Assembly: GCF_052056485.1 (NCBI RefSeq)
Contig: NZ_CP183948.1
Coordinates: 6,014,001 to 6,078,000, forward strand
DNA length: 64,000 nt
DNA from: Paenibacillus_AQ nitricinens
GTDB lineage: Bacteria > Bacillota > Bacilli > Paenibacillales > Paenibacillaceae
Direction: 5' to 3'
Positions 9,318 through 18,412 of this stretch are shown in pieces. Position 1 is the first letter of the stretch. Every line of letters begins with the position of its first letter. The notes under the pieces were generated by a model. The model saw nothing but the letters and a program-made list of their open reading frames with translations, was not told the DNA's origin and did not search any database. The position numbers and the translations under genes were made by a program.

Positions 9318-9347
9318 AGTATACCCCCCTACACTATATATGAATCT
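9318..9347 (-). promoter_or_regulatory. Glutaredoxin promoter with CsoR-type operator
   Basis: Minus strand: -10 TATACT (9323-9318) preceded by an 18-bp spacer with GTAGGGGGG. The -35 position (AGATTC) is poor. The G block is identical to that of copA. Confidence 0.6.
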
Positions 9348-9351
9348 AAAT

Positions 9352-9377
9352 AAAAAAAGGATTCCAACGAATCCTTT
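9352..9377 (-). terminator. csoR terminator
   Basis: Minus strand AAAGGATTC-GTTG-GAATCCTTTTTTT, directly after the csoR stop. It overlaps the upstream edge of the glutaredoxin promoter. Confidence 0.8.
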
Positions 9378-9388
9378 CTATTATCAAT

Positions 9389-9709
9389 TTATTTAATTAA
9401 TTTATTGATAGTAATTAATAACTCATCTAACACTTCATTTTCACCATCTTGAATTCGTTCCACGACACAGCTCTTCATATGATGTTCTAACAAAAGTTTC
9501 CCTACGCCGTTCAAAGCAGATTGGACTGAAGAGATTTGATGCAGCACATCATCACAATAGGTGTCCTTCTCAATTAATCCCTTTAGCCCTCTCACTTGTC
9601 CTTCAATTCTATTGAGTCGGCTAACCAGGTTCTTTTTAGTCTTCTCAGAGTGATGACTTTTCCGTTCACCCGTGCTACATGATTCGTGCTCGTGCGTATG
9701 ATCTTCCAT
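9389..9709 (-). CDS. csoR: Copper-sensing repressor CsoR
   Basis: About 106 residues from ATG 9709. This start is ten bases after AAAGGAG; the ATG at 9730 precedes the ribosome site. The C-terminal 85 residues are the all-helical CsoR/RcnR fold (RLNRIEGQVRGLKGLIE). The copper ligands are conserved: Cys in DTYCDDVL, and His and Cys in LEHHMKSC. A His/Cys-rich N-terminal tail (HTHEHESC...SHH) may add metal affinity. CsoR binds G-rich DNA and is released by Cu(I). Four matching sites lie in this block, including one in its own promoter. Confidence 0.92.
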   Translation of the reverse strand: MEDHTHEHESCSTGERKSHHSEKTKKNLVSRLNRIEGQVRGLKGLIEKDTYCDDVLHQISSVQSALNGVGKLLLEHHMKSCVVERIQDGENEVLDELLITINKLIK

Positions 9710-9738
9710 GCACCAATCACTCCTTTCCATATGGTTTT

Positions 9739-9768
9739 ATTATACTATACCCTCCCTAATCTATTCAA
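9739..9768 (-). promoter_or_regulatory. csoR promoter with auto-regulatory G-rich site
   Basis: Minus strand: -35 TTGAAT (9768-9763), an 18-bp spacer with TTAGGGAGGG, and -10 TATAAT (9744-9739). The element diverges most here (AGGGAGGG), which would fit weaker autoregulation. Confidence 0.6.
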
Positions 9769-9782
9769 AATATAAAATATAA

Positions 9783-10793
9783 TTAGACTTTCATCATTTC
9801 ATGGGATATCACCGATGTCTCAATTTGAATAGTAGTATGCTGGATTTTGAAGCTTTCCGCTATTAACTGAATGGCTTGCTGCAAAATACGTTGATCATCT
9901 TCCTGATCTTTGATTAAGAGATGACAGCTTAGTAAATCAAGGCCTGAGGTAATTGTCCAAATATGAAGATCGTGAACATTTATAACGCCCTCGATATTTT
10001 CTAAAACTGCCTTCACCTCAGCTGGATTGACTGTAATCGGTGTACCTTCCATAAGAACATGAACGGTATGTTTGATGATTCCCCAAGCGCCTCTAAGAAT
10101 TAATAGAGCAACTACTACGCTTATAATTGGGTCGGCAATATACCAGCCAAAAATCATCATAACTAAACCCGCAACAATAGCCCCTACCGAGCCCAAAGCA
10201 TCGCCAAGCACATGTAGATAAGCGCTGCGAAGGTTAATGTTATTCTTTACATCCCCTTTTCTCATAAGAGACCAAGCACTAGCAACATTGGCTAGTAGAC
10301 CTATACACGCGATCAGCATCATAGAACCACTTGCAACCGTAGGCGGCTCAAAGAATCGACCATAAGCTTCCACGATAATAAAACCAGCAACTACAAATAA
10401 GGTCACCCCGTTCAATAGTGCCGCTAGAATTTCAAACCGATGGAATCCATACGTTTTATTGGGAGATGCAGGTTTAGTTGCAAACCAGACCGCCACTAGG
10501 CTTAATGCTAAAGAGCTTGCATCGTTTAGCATATGCCCACTGTCCGATAGCAGCGCTAAGCTGTTAGTGACCAGTCCGCCAAAAAACTCCAAAAACATAA
10601 TTCCTACCGTAATTATTAATGCAATCATTAGTCCTTTTTTGTTTCCGCTAGGATCAAAATGATGATGACCGTGAGGTCCGTGGGAATGATCGTGTCCTGC
10701 ATGGGAATGATTGTGATCGCTGTGATCGTGATCGGAGTGTTGCACGTCTACATGTTCAATCTGAGGGTTGTGATTATTCTTGTTCTTATTCAT
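9783..10793 (-). CDS. czcD: Cation diffusion facilitator, zinc/cobalt exporter CzcD-like
   Basis: 336 residues. The His/Asp-rich N-terminus (HDHSDHNHSHAGHDHSHG...) collects metal. Six membrane helices follow (about 50-240), with the transport-site motifs SDSGHMLND (helix II) and HVLGDALGS (helix V), then a ferredoxin-like cytoplasmic domain ending near 330. The two HxxxD motifs mark Zn2+/H+ antiport out of the cell. It is a single gene with GGAGG before the ATG. The inverted repeat at 10860-10909 lies just upstream and may be its metal-responsive operator. Confidence 0.93.
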   Translation of the reverse strand: MNKNKNNHNPQIEHVDVQHSDHDHSDHNHSHAGHDHSHGPHGHHHFDPSGNKKGLMIALIITVGIMFLEFFGGLVTNSLALLSDSGHMLNDASSLALSLVAVWFATKPASPNKTYGFHRFEILAALLNGVTLFVVAGFIIVEAYGRFFEPPTVASGSMMLIACIGLLANVASAWSLMRKGDVKNNINLRSAYLHVLGDALGSVGAIVAGLVMMIFGWYIADPIISVVVALLILRGAWGIIKHTVHVLMEGTPITVNPAEVKAVLENIEGVINVHDLHIWTITSGLDLLSCHLLIKDQEDDQRILQQAIQLIAESFKIQHTTIQIETSVISHEMMKV

Positions 10794-10859
10794 GATTTAC
10801 CTCCTATTTACCTTCAGCAAGATAGTATTTGTATGCGCGCACAGCGGTATTCAAAAGCT

Positions 10860-10909
10860 CCAGATCATAATAACATATGAATAAGTGCTCATATGTTATT
10901 ATGATCTGG
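10860..10909. promoter_or_regulatory. 21-bp perfect inverted repeat upstream of czcD; possible ArsR/SmtB-type operator or terminator
   Basis: Arms 10860-10880 and 10889-10909 are exact complements around an 8-base loop. The centre reads TGAATA-AG-TGCTCA, close to the 12-2-12 operator of ArsR/SmtB-family metal sensors (CzrA, SmtB). A T-run follows on the plus strand, so it could also end plus-strand transcription, although no plus-strand gene precedes it. Its position, 66 bp before the czcD start, favours regulation. Confidence 0.5.
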
Positions 10910-10983
10910 ATTTTTCTTCTTGTCAATAACAAAGCAGAAGAGGGACATCCTCAGCCAGAAGTCTCTGTCTAAGCTAATAATAC

Positions 10984-11026
10984 AAAGAGGATCCTCCGCA
11001 GCTCTACCTGCATGAAGGATCCTCTG
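10984..11026 (-). terminator. Terminator of the SLH protein gene
   Basis: Minus strand AGAGGATCCT pairs with AGGATCCTCT and is followed by TT-G-TATT. It sits 17 bases after the SLH gene stop. Confidence 0.75.
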
Positions 11027-11042
11027 AAACCATAACCGTGAA

Positions 11043-14000
11043 TTAAATCAAATCTGATTGTTGTAGTAATCTTTGAATGATAGCCGCAACTTCCGCTCTC
11101 GTAATAAAGGCTTTTGGCGCGAGTACATTTCCGCTTCTACCTATGATAATTCCTGCTTGCAGAGTATCTGCAATGCCACTCTTAGCCCATCCCGATGCTT
11201 CAATCGCATCCGTGTAAGAATGCAGCAGCTCACTCGCTTCTATGGAAGGAAGCTTAGCTTTCAAATCGGTAATAATCATAGCTTTAGCAATCATACTCAT
11301 CGCCTGTTCGCGAGTAATTTTGTCTGTTGGACGGAAAGCTCCATCTTCAAAACCATCGATTAGTTTATAGGAGTAAGCTGTCTGTACCGCATCATTATAC
11401 CAATCTGAGATCTTTACATCTGTAAAGGTTGTAGTGCCTCTCTCTAACTTCAATCCCAATCCACGAACGATAATAGCTGCAAATTCTGCACGTGTAATTT
11501 CCTGACTAGGGTTGAACAACTCGTTGCCGATACCATTAATAACCTTACGTGATGCCATTTCATTAACAATATCCTTAGCCCAATGGGTGGTGACATCCTT
11601 GAAGCTCTGCGGATCTTGAACTATGAAATACGTACTGTTCGTTAAACTGTGTATTTTCGCATAACCTTTACCATCAATAACAACGATCTGCGTCGGTACA
11701 TGACGGAACGTGCCTCCCGCTTCAAACACTAGTCCAGTTGTGATCTTCTTCAGGTCTACGCCATCCGCAAGAGGAATCGTTCTTTCTACATAAGTATTAA
11801 ACTGAGTGACTTCAATAGTTTTCCCAGCGTAAGTAACCTTCACTGTGAAATCTAATGGCTGAGCTACCAGCGTTAGCCCTTCCTTTTCTGACAACATTTC
11901 TATCCTTTTCAGTACATCCGCAGTAGGAACAGAAATTGAAATTTGCACTTTCATATCTTTTAGAGCAATGCCTGTGCCAAACTGTTCTGAAATAGCACTG
12001 ATATCAATCTGTGCTGCTGACAACGTATAAGTTCCTTTTGGAGTACGAATGATTAACTGTGCCTGTTTTTGCTCCATATTCTTGATAATTTGACCATTTA
12101 GCTCTCCAATGATCACATCTGAGGTAGCAGTTACAGGAATAGTTATAATTGCATTCTGACCTTCCTTGTCGATACGTTGCTCTATTTTCGCCTGATCCAC
12201 AACAATCGTTGTAATCGTCTGTCCATTTTGCTCAGACACCGTTGCTGTTCCGGCATTTTCAACCTTACCGTTCACCAATACCTCAACGATATTACTTGAT
12301 GGTGTTGGTGTTGCAGTTACAGTTGGAGCCGTTGTTGATGTTGGTGTTTGTGGTGTAGGTGTAGGTGTAGGTGTAGGTGTAATCTCAACCTCCGTTGATG
12401 ACTTCGGTGTCACGGAGTTCGAAACTTCAGAGGCTACACTACTACCAGCGCTATTAATCGCTTTAATTGAAAACGAATAAGTTGTTCCATTCGCTAGACC
12501 TGTTACCGTTATTGGACTTGTTGCCCCAACCGTTACGATATTACCCGGAGAAGCAGTAACCTCATAATTCGTAATTGGGGTTCCCCCGTTCGAATCAGGA
12601 ACTGCAAATGTTACAGTTGCCTCGCCATCTCCGGCTACTGCTATTAAGTCCGTAGGTGCAGATGGTGATGTTCTTGGTTTCGTGCTAACTTCGTTAGAAG
12701 CTGCACTCTCCCCTCCCGGATTGGATGCCTTAACTACGAAATAATAGGATTCGCCATTGATTAGCCCTGTCACATCATAGTTATATACCGATTCGCTCAC
12801 CGTAGCTACTTTCGTCTCGTAGATTCCAGAAGAAATCCCCTGGTAGATAGTGTATCCTATTGCACCCTTCACCGGATCCCATGTTAAGCCGATGAGGCCA
12901 TTACTTGCCACAGGTGAATGAAGGATTGGCGCACCTGGTGCTGGAACCTGAGGCGTTCTAGTTACTTCATTGGAAGCTGGACTGATACCGTCAGGATTAA
13001 CAGCCTTAACAATAAAATAATAAGCAGTTCCATTAATTAACCCTACAGCATCATAACTGTTCTCAGAGCCACTTATAGTAGCTACCTCAGCTCCATAAAC
13101 ACCTGAAGCTGTAGACTGATATACAGCGTAACTATCGGTACCATATACGGGACTCCAAGTAATACGAATATGTCCGTTCCCTGCCGTCACAGTCTCAATA
13201 CTTGGCGCAGCAAGTTCAGGCCAGGTAAGGTCAATAACTGCACTAGTAATCTCTGCAAGACCTGTCGCATCAAACGCCAGCTGTGCTCCGGTAATTCCAG
13301 CTGCATTCGTAGCTCCCAGATCGGTAAACGTGACGATACCCGCTACTGCGGTCTGCGTCATATTCCCCGTCAGTGTCCAGCTTCCTGCATCCTTCTTCGA
13401 CGCAGTCACAACCGTACTGCTATCGCTCGTATTCACGTTACCGAACTGATCCAGCAGCGTAATGACTGGCTGCTGAGCGAAGCTGCCGCCATTCGTCTGC
13501 GGCGCACTCACCCCTGTAGTCAGCTTCATCGTCGCTGTGCTGCCTGCAACTGAAATTATGTTCAGCGCTGTTGCCGCTGGCGATGCTACGCCTGCTTGGC
13601 TGAACACCACAGCTTGCGCTCCGGCTTTGTTCAGCTTCAGGTTCACCTGAGCTACACCTTCAACGAAACTTACGTTGATTTTGCTAGGTGATGCCGCCAA
13701 AGCGGTCCCCCCAAAACTTCCGTACGTTCCGTCTGGTGCAGCACCATAACCCGCTACCGTCACTTCTTTGGTTCCGGTGAATGTTGTATCTGTATCGCCC
13801 AGCGAGTTCTTCACTGTCAAAGTGATCGCATTATCCACACCTACAACAGGGGTTAAAGTCGCCGCTGTTGCGGTGAGGCTTTGTGCTCCCTGTGGCTGTG
13901 GAAGATTCACTGCAACGCTGGTGATCTGTGCAAGATTAGTAGCATCAAACGCCAGCTGTGCTCCGGTAATTCCAGCTGCATTCGTAGCTCCCAGATCGGT

Positions 14001-17000
14001 AAACGTGACGATACCCGCTACTGCGGTCTGCGTCATATTCCCCGTCAGCGTCCAGCTTCCTGCATCCTTCTTCGAAACACTAACAACTGTACTATTATCG
14101 TTCGTATTCACGTTACCGAACTGATCCAGCAGCGTAATGACTGGCTGCTGAGCGAAGCTGCCGCCATTCGTCTGCGGCGCACTTACCCCTGTGGTCAGCT
14201 TCAGCGTCGCTGTGCTGCCTGCAACTGAAATCATGTTCAGCGCTGTTGCCGCTGGCGATGCTACGCCTGCTTGGCTGAACAACACAGCTTGCGCTCCGGC
14301 TTTGTTCAGCTTCAGGTTCACCTGAGCTACACCTTCAACGAAACTTACGTTGATTTTGCTCGGTGATGCCGTCAAAGCGGTCCCCCCAAAACTTCCGTAC
14401 GTTCCGTCCGGTGCAGCACCATAACCCGCTACCGTCACTTCTTTGGTTCCGGTGAACGTTGTATCTGTATCGCCCAGCGAATTCTTCACTGTCAAAGTGA
14501 TCGCATTATCCACACCTACAACAGGGGTTAAAGTCGCCGCTGTTGCGGTGAGGCTGTATGCTCCCTGTGGCTGTGGAAGATTCACTGCAACGCTGGTGAT
14601 CTGTGCAAGATTAGTAGCATCAAACGCCAGCTGTGCTCCGGTAATTCCAGCTGCATTCGTAGCTCCCAGATCGGTAAACGTGACGATACCCGCTACTGCG
14701 GTCTGCGTCATATTCCCCGTCAGCGTCCAGCTTCCTGCATCCTTCTTCGAAACACTAACAACTGTACTGTTATCGCTCGTATTCACGTTACCGAACTGAT
14801 CCAGCAGCGTAATGACTGGCTGCTTAGCGAAGCTGCCGCCATTCGTCTGCGGCGCACTTACCCCTGTGGTCAGCTTCATCGTCGCTGTGCTGCCTGCAAC
14901 TGAAATTATGTTCAGCGCTGTTGCCGCTGGCGATGCTACGCCTGCTTGGCTGAACACCACAGCTTGCGCTCCGGCTTTGTTCAGCTTCAGGTTCACCTGA
15001 GCTACACCTTCAACGAAACTTACGTTGATTTTGCTCGGTGATGCCGCCAAAGCGGTCCCCCCAAAACTTCCGTACGTTCCGTCTGGTGCAGCACCATAAC
15101 CCGCTACCGTCACTTCTTTGGTTCCGGTGAATGTTGTATCTGTATCGCCCAGCGAATTCTTCACTGTCAAAGTGATCGCATTATCCACACCTACAACAGG
15201 GGTTAAAGTCGCCGCTGTTGCGGTGAGGCTGTATGCTAGAGTAGGTCCTAGGTTTAAGGTCATTTTGGTAAAATGATCTCCCACGACCTTAAAATTATTA
15301 CCATCATAAATGATGCCATTAAGATTAGAGGTAAGATCTGATGTTTCCTGAGTCCACGTGGATCCATCTGCCGAAGTGAATAACTCACCTTTTAATCCAA
15401 CAGCCAGAAAACTCCCATTACCAAAGCTGATATTATTTAATGCATCAGCTGATATTGTAACCTTCGTAAAAGTTACCAAATCTTCTGTGGTTAGAATTAC
15501 CGCCTGCTGACTAAGTGTATCTTCTCCAACCAGAATATAAGCTCTACCATCATAGGCAATTCCCTTTAAAGAGGTATTTGGAAAACCAATCTCTAAGGGC
15601 GTACCCCACTGTACACCATCTGATGATTTTGCTATAACAACATTATCGGGCTCATAGGTACTAGGATTGTAATTCATCCCGAGAGCTACAAATTGATTAT
15701 TCAAGTAGGTTACTGTATTAAACGCATAATCCCCGTTCTTAAATCGCTCTGTCCATGCGTTTCCATTTACTGAAGAGTAAATTCCACCATAATCAGAAAC
15801 AGCAACGTATTGATTTGCGCCAAAAGCGACGCCGCTTAAATTGTCCTGCACACCGCTATCTGTCACCGTCCAAGTGTCACCGTTAGTCGAGGTAACCACT
15901 TTGGCATTAAGATTGTAGTTTTCTTTATTTGTAACCGCAATAAACTTCCCTGCTCCATACGTGACCGCATTCATTCCCGGCAGCTTTGAGGAAGTGACAT
16001 CATTCCATACTGCGGAGCTATTAGATTTGTAGATAGAACCATATTCCCCGGATGAGACGGCAATATAATTACCATCACCATCCTTAGCAATACTTTTCAG
16101 ATTGCCGCTGACATTACTCCACGCCGATAGGTCAGAAGAAACCAGCAATCCGCTGCCCCCTGAGGCAACATATTTGCCATTTCCGTAAACCATATTGTTC
16201 ACCATCATTGTTGTATGGGTATCCGAAGATGTCCACTGGGTGCTGTCCAACGGAGCCGCAGCAGATTTATAAATTACCCCTTGTCCATATAACAAATAGC
16301 TCCCATTTAAAGAAGCCCCCCCATAAAATTGCTTATTATCCCATGAAGCATCAACGGTCCAGTTAGCGCCGTCTGTAGAGGTAAATACTTTTTTAGCAAA
16401 AGGAGTCACGATATAACTAAAAAAACGATCCTTTAAATACATTACATTCGTAACAAAAGGCCAATTCGAATTATAGTGGTCGATCACTAGATTGGTTAAG
16501 GTAACCGTTGTCCAGTTGATCAGATCTGTTGAGGTGTAATAGACTGCATTGTTAGCAGAGACTACGTATTTGTTCTGTCCGTAAGCAATATCCGTTAACA
16601 TTTGCATACCGAATATTGTATTGGTAGAAGTAATTCTTGTATCTGTCCAGACAACGCCATCCGAGGATTGCAGAAGAGTTACATCATAAGAAGGTGGATT
16701 GGTACCATTTTTATATACTGACTGCCATACAAAGAATTTTCCATTAACCGCTTTCAGTCTTTCCGGAGTGATCGATAACGTAGTTTTGGTCCAGCTTTCA
16801 CCATCGGCTGACTTATATACTGCCTTTTCACTGCCATCGATAGCTAAGAACAGCCCATTAGCGAACACGATTGAGTTAAGCTTGGGACTTCCCACCTTTT
16901 TAGAGATAGACCAATCCACACCATTCGTTGAAGTAGATATTCCTCCTTGGCCCACCGCAACAAAAATACCATTGCCAAATGCAACACTGTTCAAATCTCC

Positions 17001-17135
17001 AGCTGATGTGGAACTTTGATCAATGATATTGCTATTGCTGGGTGCTGCATCCGTTACTCCAGGCATAAATAGAGAACTTACGATAGAAAATACTAAACTT
17101 ATTGCTAATAAAAGATTGCCACTCCGCTTAAACAC
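11043..17135 (-). CDS. Giant secreted surface protein with beta-propeller, three near-identical repeats, FnIII and SLH domains
   Basis: 2030 residues from GTG 17135, which follows AAAGGGGG. A signal peptide (about 1-31) is followed by about 600 residues of propeller-like repeats (NSVAFGNGIFVAVG, TSTNGVDWS), resembling BNR/sialidase-type blades. Residues about 634-1308 are three tandem 225-residue invasin/Ig-like units that are almost identical in DNA. Three fibronectin type III-like modules (about 1310-1590), a Thr/Pro linker, and a domain common in Paenibacillus surface proteins follow. Three SLH motifs end the protein (about 1845-2025: FKDVTTHWAKD, FTDVKISDWYND, YTDAIEASGWAKS), which anchor it to pyruvylated cell-wall polymer. 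Likely roles are adhesion or substrate binding; no catalytic site is evident. It is monocistronic. Confidence 0.88.
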   Translation of the reverse strand: MFKRSGNLLLAISLVFSIVSSLFMPGVTDAAPSNSNIIDQSSTSAGDLNSVAFGNGIFVAVGQGGISTSTNGVDWSISKKVGSPKLNSIVFANGLFLAIDGSEKAVYKSADGESWTKTTLSITPERLKAVNGKFFVWQSVYKNGTNPPSYDVTLLQSSDGVVWTDTRITSTNTIFGMQMLTDIAYGQNKYVVSANNAVYYTSTDLINWTTVTLTNLVIDHYNSNWPFVTNVMYLKDRFFSYIVTPFAKKVFTSTDGANWTVDASWDNKQFYGGASLNGSYLLYGQGVIYKSAAAPLDSTQWTSSDTHTTMMVNNMVYGNGKYVASGGSGLLVSSDLSAWSNVSGNLKSIAKDGDGNYIAVSSGEYGSIYKSNSSAVWNDVTSSKLPGMNAVTYGAGKFIAVTNKENYNLNAKVVTSTNGDTWTVTDSGVQDNLSGVAFGANQYVAVSDYGGIYSSVNGNAWTERFKNGDYAFNTVTYLNNQFVALGMNYNPSTYEPDNVVIAKSSDGVQWGTPLEIGFPNTSLKGIAYDGRAYILVGEDTLSQQAVILTTEDLVTFTKVTISADALNNISFGNGSFLAVGLKGELFTSADGSTWTQETSDLTSNLNGIIYDGNNFKVVGDHFTKMTLNLGPTLAYSLTATAATLTPVVGVDNAITLTVKNSLGDTDTTFTGTKEVTVAGYGAAPDGTYGSFGGTALAASPSKINVSFVEGVAQVNLKLNKAGAQAVVFSQAGVASPAATALNIISVAGSTATMKLTTGVSAPQTNGGSFAKQPVITLLDQFGNVNTSDNSTVVSVSKKDAGSWTLTGNMTQTAVAGIVTFTDLGATNAAGITGAQLAFDATNLAQITSVAVNLPQPQGAYSLTATAATLTPVVGVDNAITLTVKNSLGDTDTTFTGTKEVTVAGYGAAPDGTYGSFGGTALTASPSKINVSFVEGVAQVNLKLNKAGAQAVLFSQAGVASPAATALNMISVAGSTATLKLTTGVSAPQTNGGSFAQQPVITLLDQFGNVNTNDNSTVVSVSKKDAGSWTLTGNMTQTAVAGIVTFTDLGATNAAGITGAQLAFDATNLAQITSVAVNLPQPQGAQSLTATAATLTPVVGVDNAITLTVKNSLGDTDTTFTGTKEVTVAGYGAAPDGTYGSFGGTALAASPSKINVSFVEGVAQVNLKLNKAGAQAVVFSQAGVASPAATALNIISVAGSTATMKLTTGVSAPQTNGGSFAQQPVITLLDQFGNVNTSDSSTVVTASKKDAGSWTLTGNMTQTAVAGIVTFTDLGATNAAGITGAQLAFDATGLAEITSAVIDLTWPELAAPSIETVTAGNGHIRITWSPVYGTDSYAVYQSTASGVYGAEVATISGSENSYDAVGLINGTAYYFIVKAVNPDGISPASNEVTRTPQVPAPGAPILHSPVASNGLIGLTWDPVKGAIGYTIYQGISSGIYETKVATVSESVYNYDVTGLINGESYYFVVKASNPGGESAASNEVSTKPRTSPSAPTDLIAVAGDGEATVTFAVPDSNGGTPITNYEVTASPGNIVTVGATSPITVTGLANGTTYSFSIKAINSAGSSVASEVSNSVTPKSSTEVEITPTPTPTPTPQTPTSTTAPTVTATPTPSSNIVEVLVNGKVENAGTATVSEQNGQTITTIVVDQAKIEQRIDKEGQNAIITIPVTATSDVIIGELNGQIIKNMEQKQAQLIIRTPKGTYTLSAAQIDISAISEQFGTGIALKDMKVQISISVPTADVLKRIEMLSEKEGLTLVAQPLDFTVKVTYAGKTIEVTQFNTYVERTIPLADGVDLKKITTGLVFEAGGTFRHVPTQIVVIDGKGYAKIHSLTNSTYFIVQDPQSFKDVTTHWAKDIVNEMASRKVINGIGNELFNPSQEITRAEFAAIIVRGLGLKLERGTTTFTDVKISDWYNDAVQTAYSYKLIDGFEDGAFRPTDKITREQAMSMIAKAMIITDLKAKLPSIEASELLHSYTDAIEASGWAKSGIADTLQAGIIIGRSGNVLAPKAFITRAEVAAIIQRLLQQSDLI
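13212..15236 (-). repeat. Three tandem 675-bp repeats within the SLH protein gene
   Basis: The same blocks recur with a period of exactly 675 bp: the CTGTCAAAGTGATCGC segment starts at 13814, 14489 and 15164. Units differ at only a handful of positions, several of them silent, so they arose recently or are homogenised by recombination. The period is a multiple of three, so unit gain or loss keeps the frame. Confidence 0.92.
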
Positions 17136-17345
17136 AAGTTTCCCCCTTTGGCATTACACCATAATATAAATCAACAGTTCCACCATATGGAAATTGAATG
17201 TCTTTTCTAAGCTTTTTAGCCATTTGGTTTGTTTTTTATATCGGTATAATCCGAGAGAATTATTATGAATTTAACATTAAATTTTGATTAAAAATGAAGA
17301 ATCTTTTTATCGCGCACATGTGGTTTCCATGACTTTACAAATGAG

Positions 17346-17396
17346 AAAAAAACCTATTAAATATCAGGTCTTCATCCTGTATTCAATAGGTTTTTT
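17346..17396 (-). terminator. deoD terminator
   Basis: Minus strand AAAAAACCTATT pairs with AATAGGTTTTTTT around a 27-base loop that can itself pair (ACAGGATGAAGACCTGA). The 210 bp from here to the SLH gene hold that gene's promoter region; I see no gene in it. Confidence 0.75.
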
Positions 17397-17429
17397 ATGA
17401 GAATGCACATAGCTTCTTATATTTTATTG

Positions 17430-18146
17430 TTAAAGAGAAATCGCTGCTTCTAATGCAACTTCCATCATGCTGTTGAAAGAATTTTGTCTTTCTTCAGCCG
17501 TGGTTACCGCATGAGTCACTAATGAATCTGAAATAGTAAGAATACATGCCGCTTGTTTACCTAATACTTTCGCATTATGGAACAATGCATAGCTCTCCAT
17601 TTCTACACATACACAGCCATGTTCATTGTAAAATTCATTGTGGCCGGGCACGTTGTCTTCATGGTAGAATACATCGCTTGAATGAATTCTCGCCGTTAAA
17701 ATTGGCTTGTTAATACGTTTAGCTGCTTCTTCAATGACTTCGTTCAATTCTTTACTTGGCAGCTGCACGTCTCCTTCTACACCACTTTGCACATAGGCGT
17801 ATGTAGATTCACTCCAGGCACTATCTGCCAGTACCACATCAAATAAATTCAATTTATCTGTGTAGGCACCTGCACTACCGATACGAATGATGTTTTCCAC
17901 ACCATAATTTTTGTATAGTTCATAAGAATAAATACCGATACTTGGCATTCCCATTCCCGAACCCATTACTGACACTTCTTTACCTTTGTAAGTGCCTGTA
18001 TATCCAAACATATTCCGTACCGTATTAAATTGGGTTGGATTTTCCAAATAGGTTTCTGCGATATACTTCGCTCTTAACGGATCTCCTGGCATTAATACTG
18101 TTTTGGCGATTTCACCATTTTGTGCTGCATTGTGCGGTGTCGACAT
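17430..18146 (-). CDS. deoD: Purine-nucleoside phosphorylase DeoD
   Basis: 238 residues, the usual length for hexameric bacterial PNP. Family motifs: LMPGDPLRAKYIAE (phosphate site), MGSGMGMPS, IRIGSAGAY, VEMESYALF (ribose-binding Met-Glu) and ILTISDS (catalytic Asp). The enzyme cleaves purine (deoxy)ribonucleosides with phosphate in the cytoplasm for base salvage. It is monocistronic with an AGGAGG site before the ATG. Confidence 0.97.
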   Translation of the reverse strand: MSTPHNAAQNGEIAKTVLMPGDPLRAKYIAETYLENPTQFNTVRNMFGYTGTYKGKEVSVMGSGMGMPSIGIYSYELYKNYGVENIIRIGSAGAYTDKLNLFDVVLADSAWSESTYAYVQSGVEGDVQLPSKELNEVIEEAAKRINKPILTARIHSSDVFYHEDNVPGHNEFYNEHGCVCVEMESYALFHNAKVLGKQAACILTISDSLVTHAVTTAEERQNSFNSMMEVALEAAISL

Positions 18147-18349
18147 AATTTATTCCTCCTAAGTTTGTTACTCAACTACTATCTTACTATACCATCCATG
18201 AATTTAAATATACGTTTAAAATATTCTTTTGTTATAATTTATTCGCAATTCATTTAGTTTCTGGAACATTATTTTGATTTCCTCCATCTTCTCTATCGAA
18301 TTATCATTTGGTTCGTAATCCCCTTGATTTTATTTGCTCATTGGCGCAT

Positions 18350-18384
18350 AAAAAAGCCCCCACTTTGTGAAAAGTGAGGGCTTT
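18350..18384 (-). terminator. ahpCF terminator
   Basis: Minus strand AAAGCCCTCACTTT-TCAC-AAAGTGGGGGCTTT followed by TTT. It lies 29 bases after the ahpF stop. The interval 18147-18349 upstream of deoD holds no visible gene. Confidence 0.85.
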
Positions 18385-18412
18385 GGATCTTTGCTTTTAT
18401 TAACCGTATCGA

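Noticed and set aside
13768..14799. Long plus-strand frames opposite the SLH repeats
   Set aside because: They repeat with the 675-bp period, lack ribosome sites and are antisense shadows of the coding strand.
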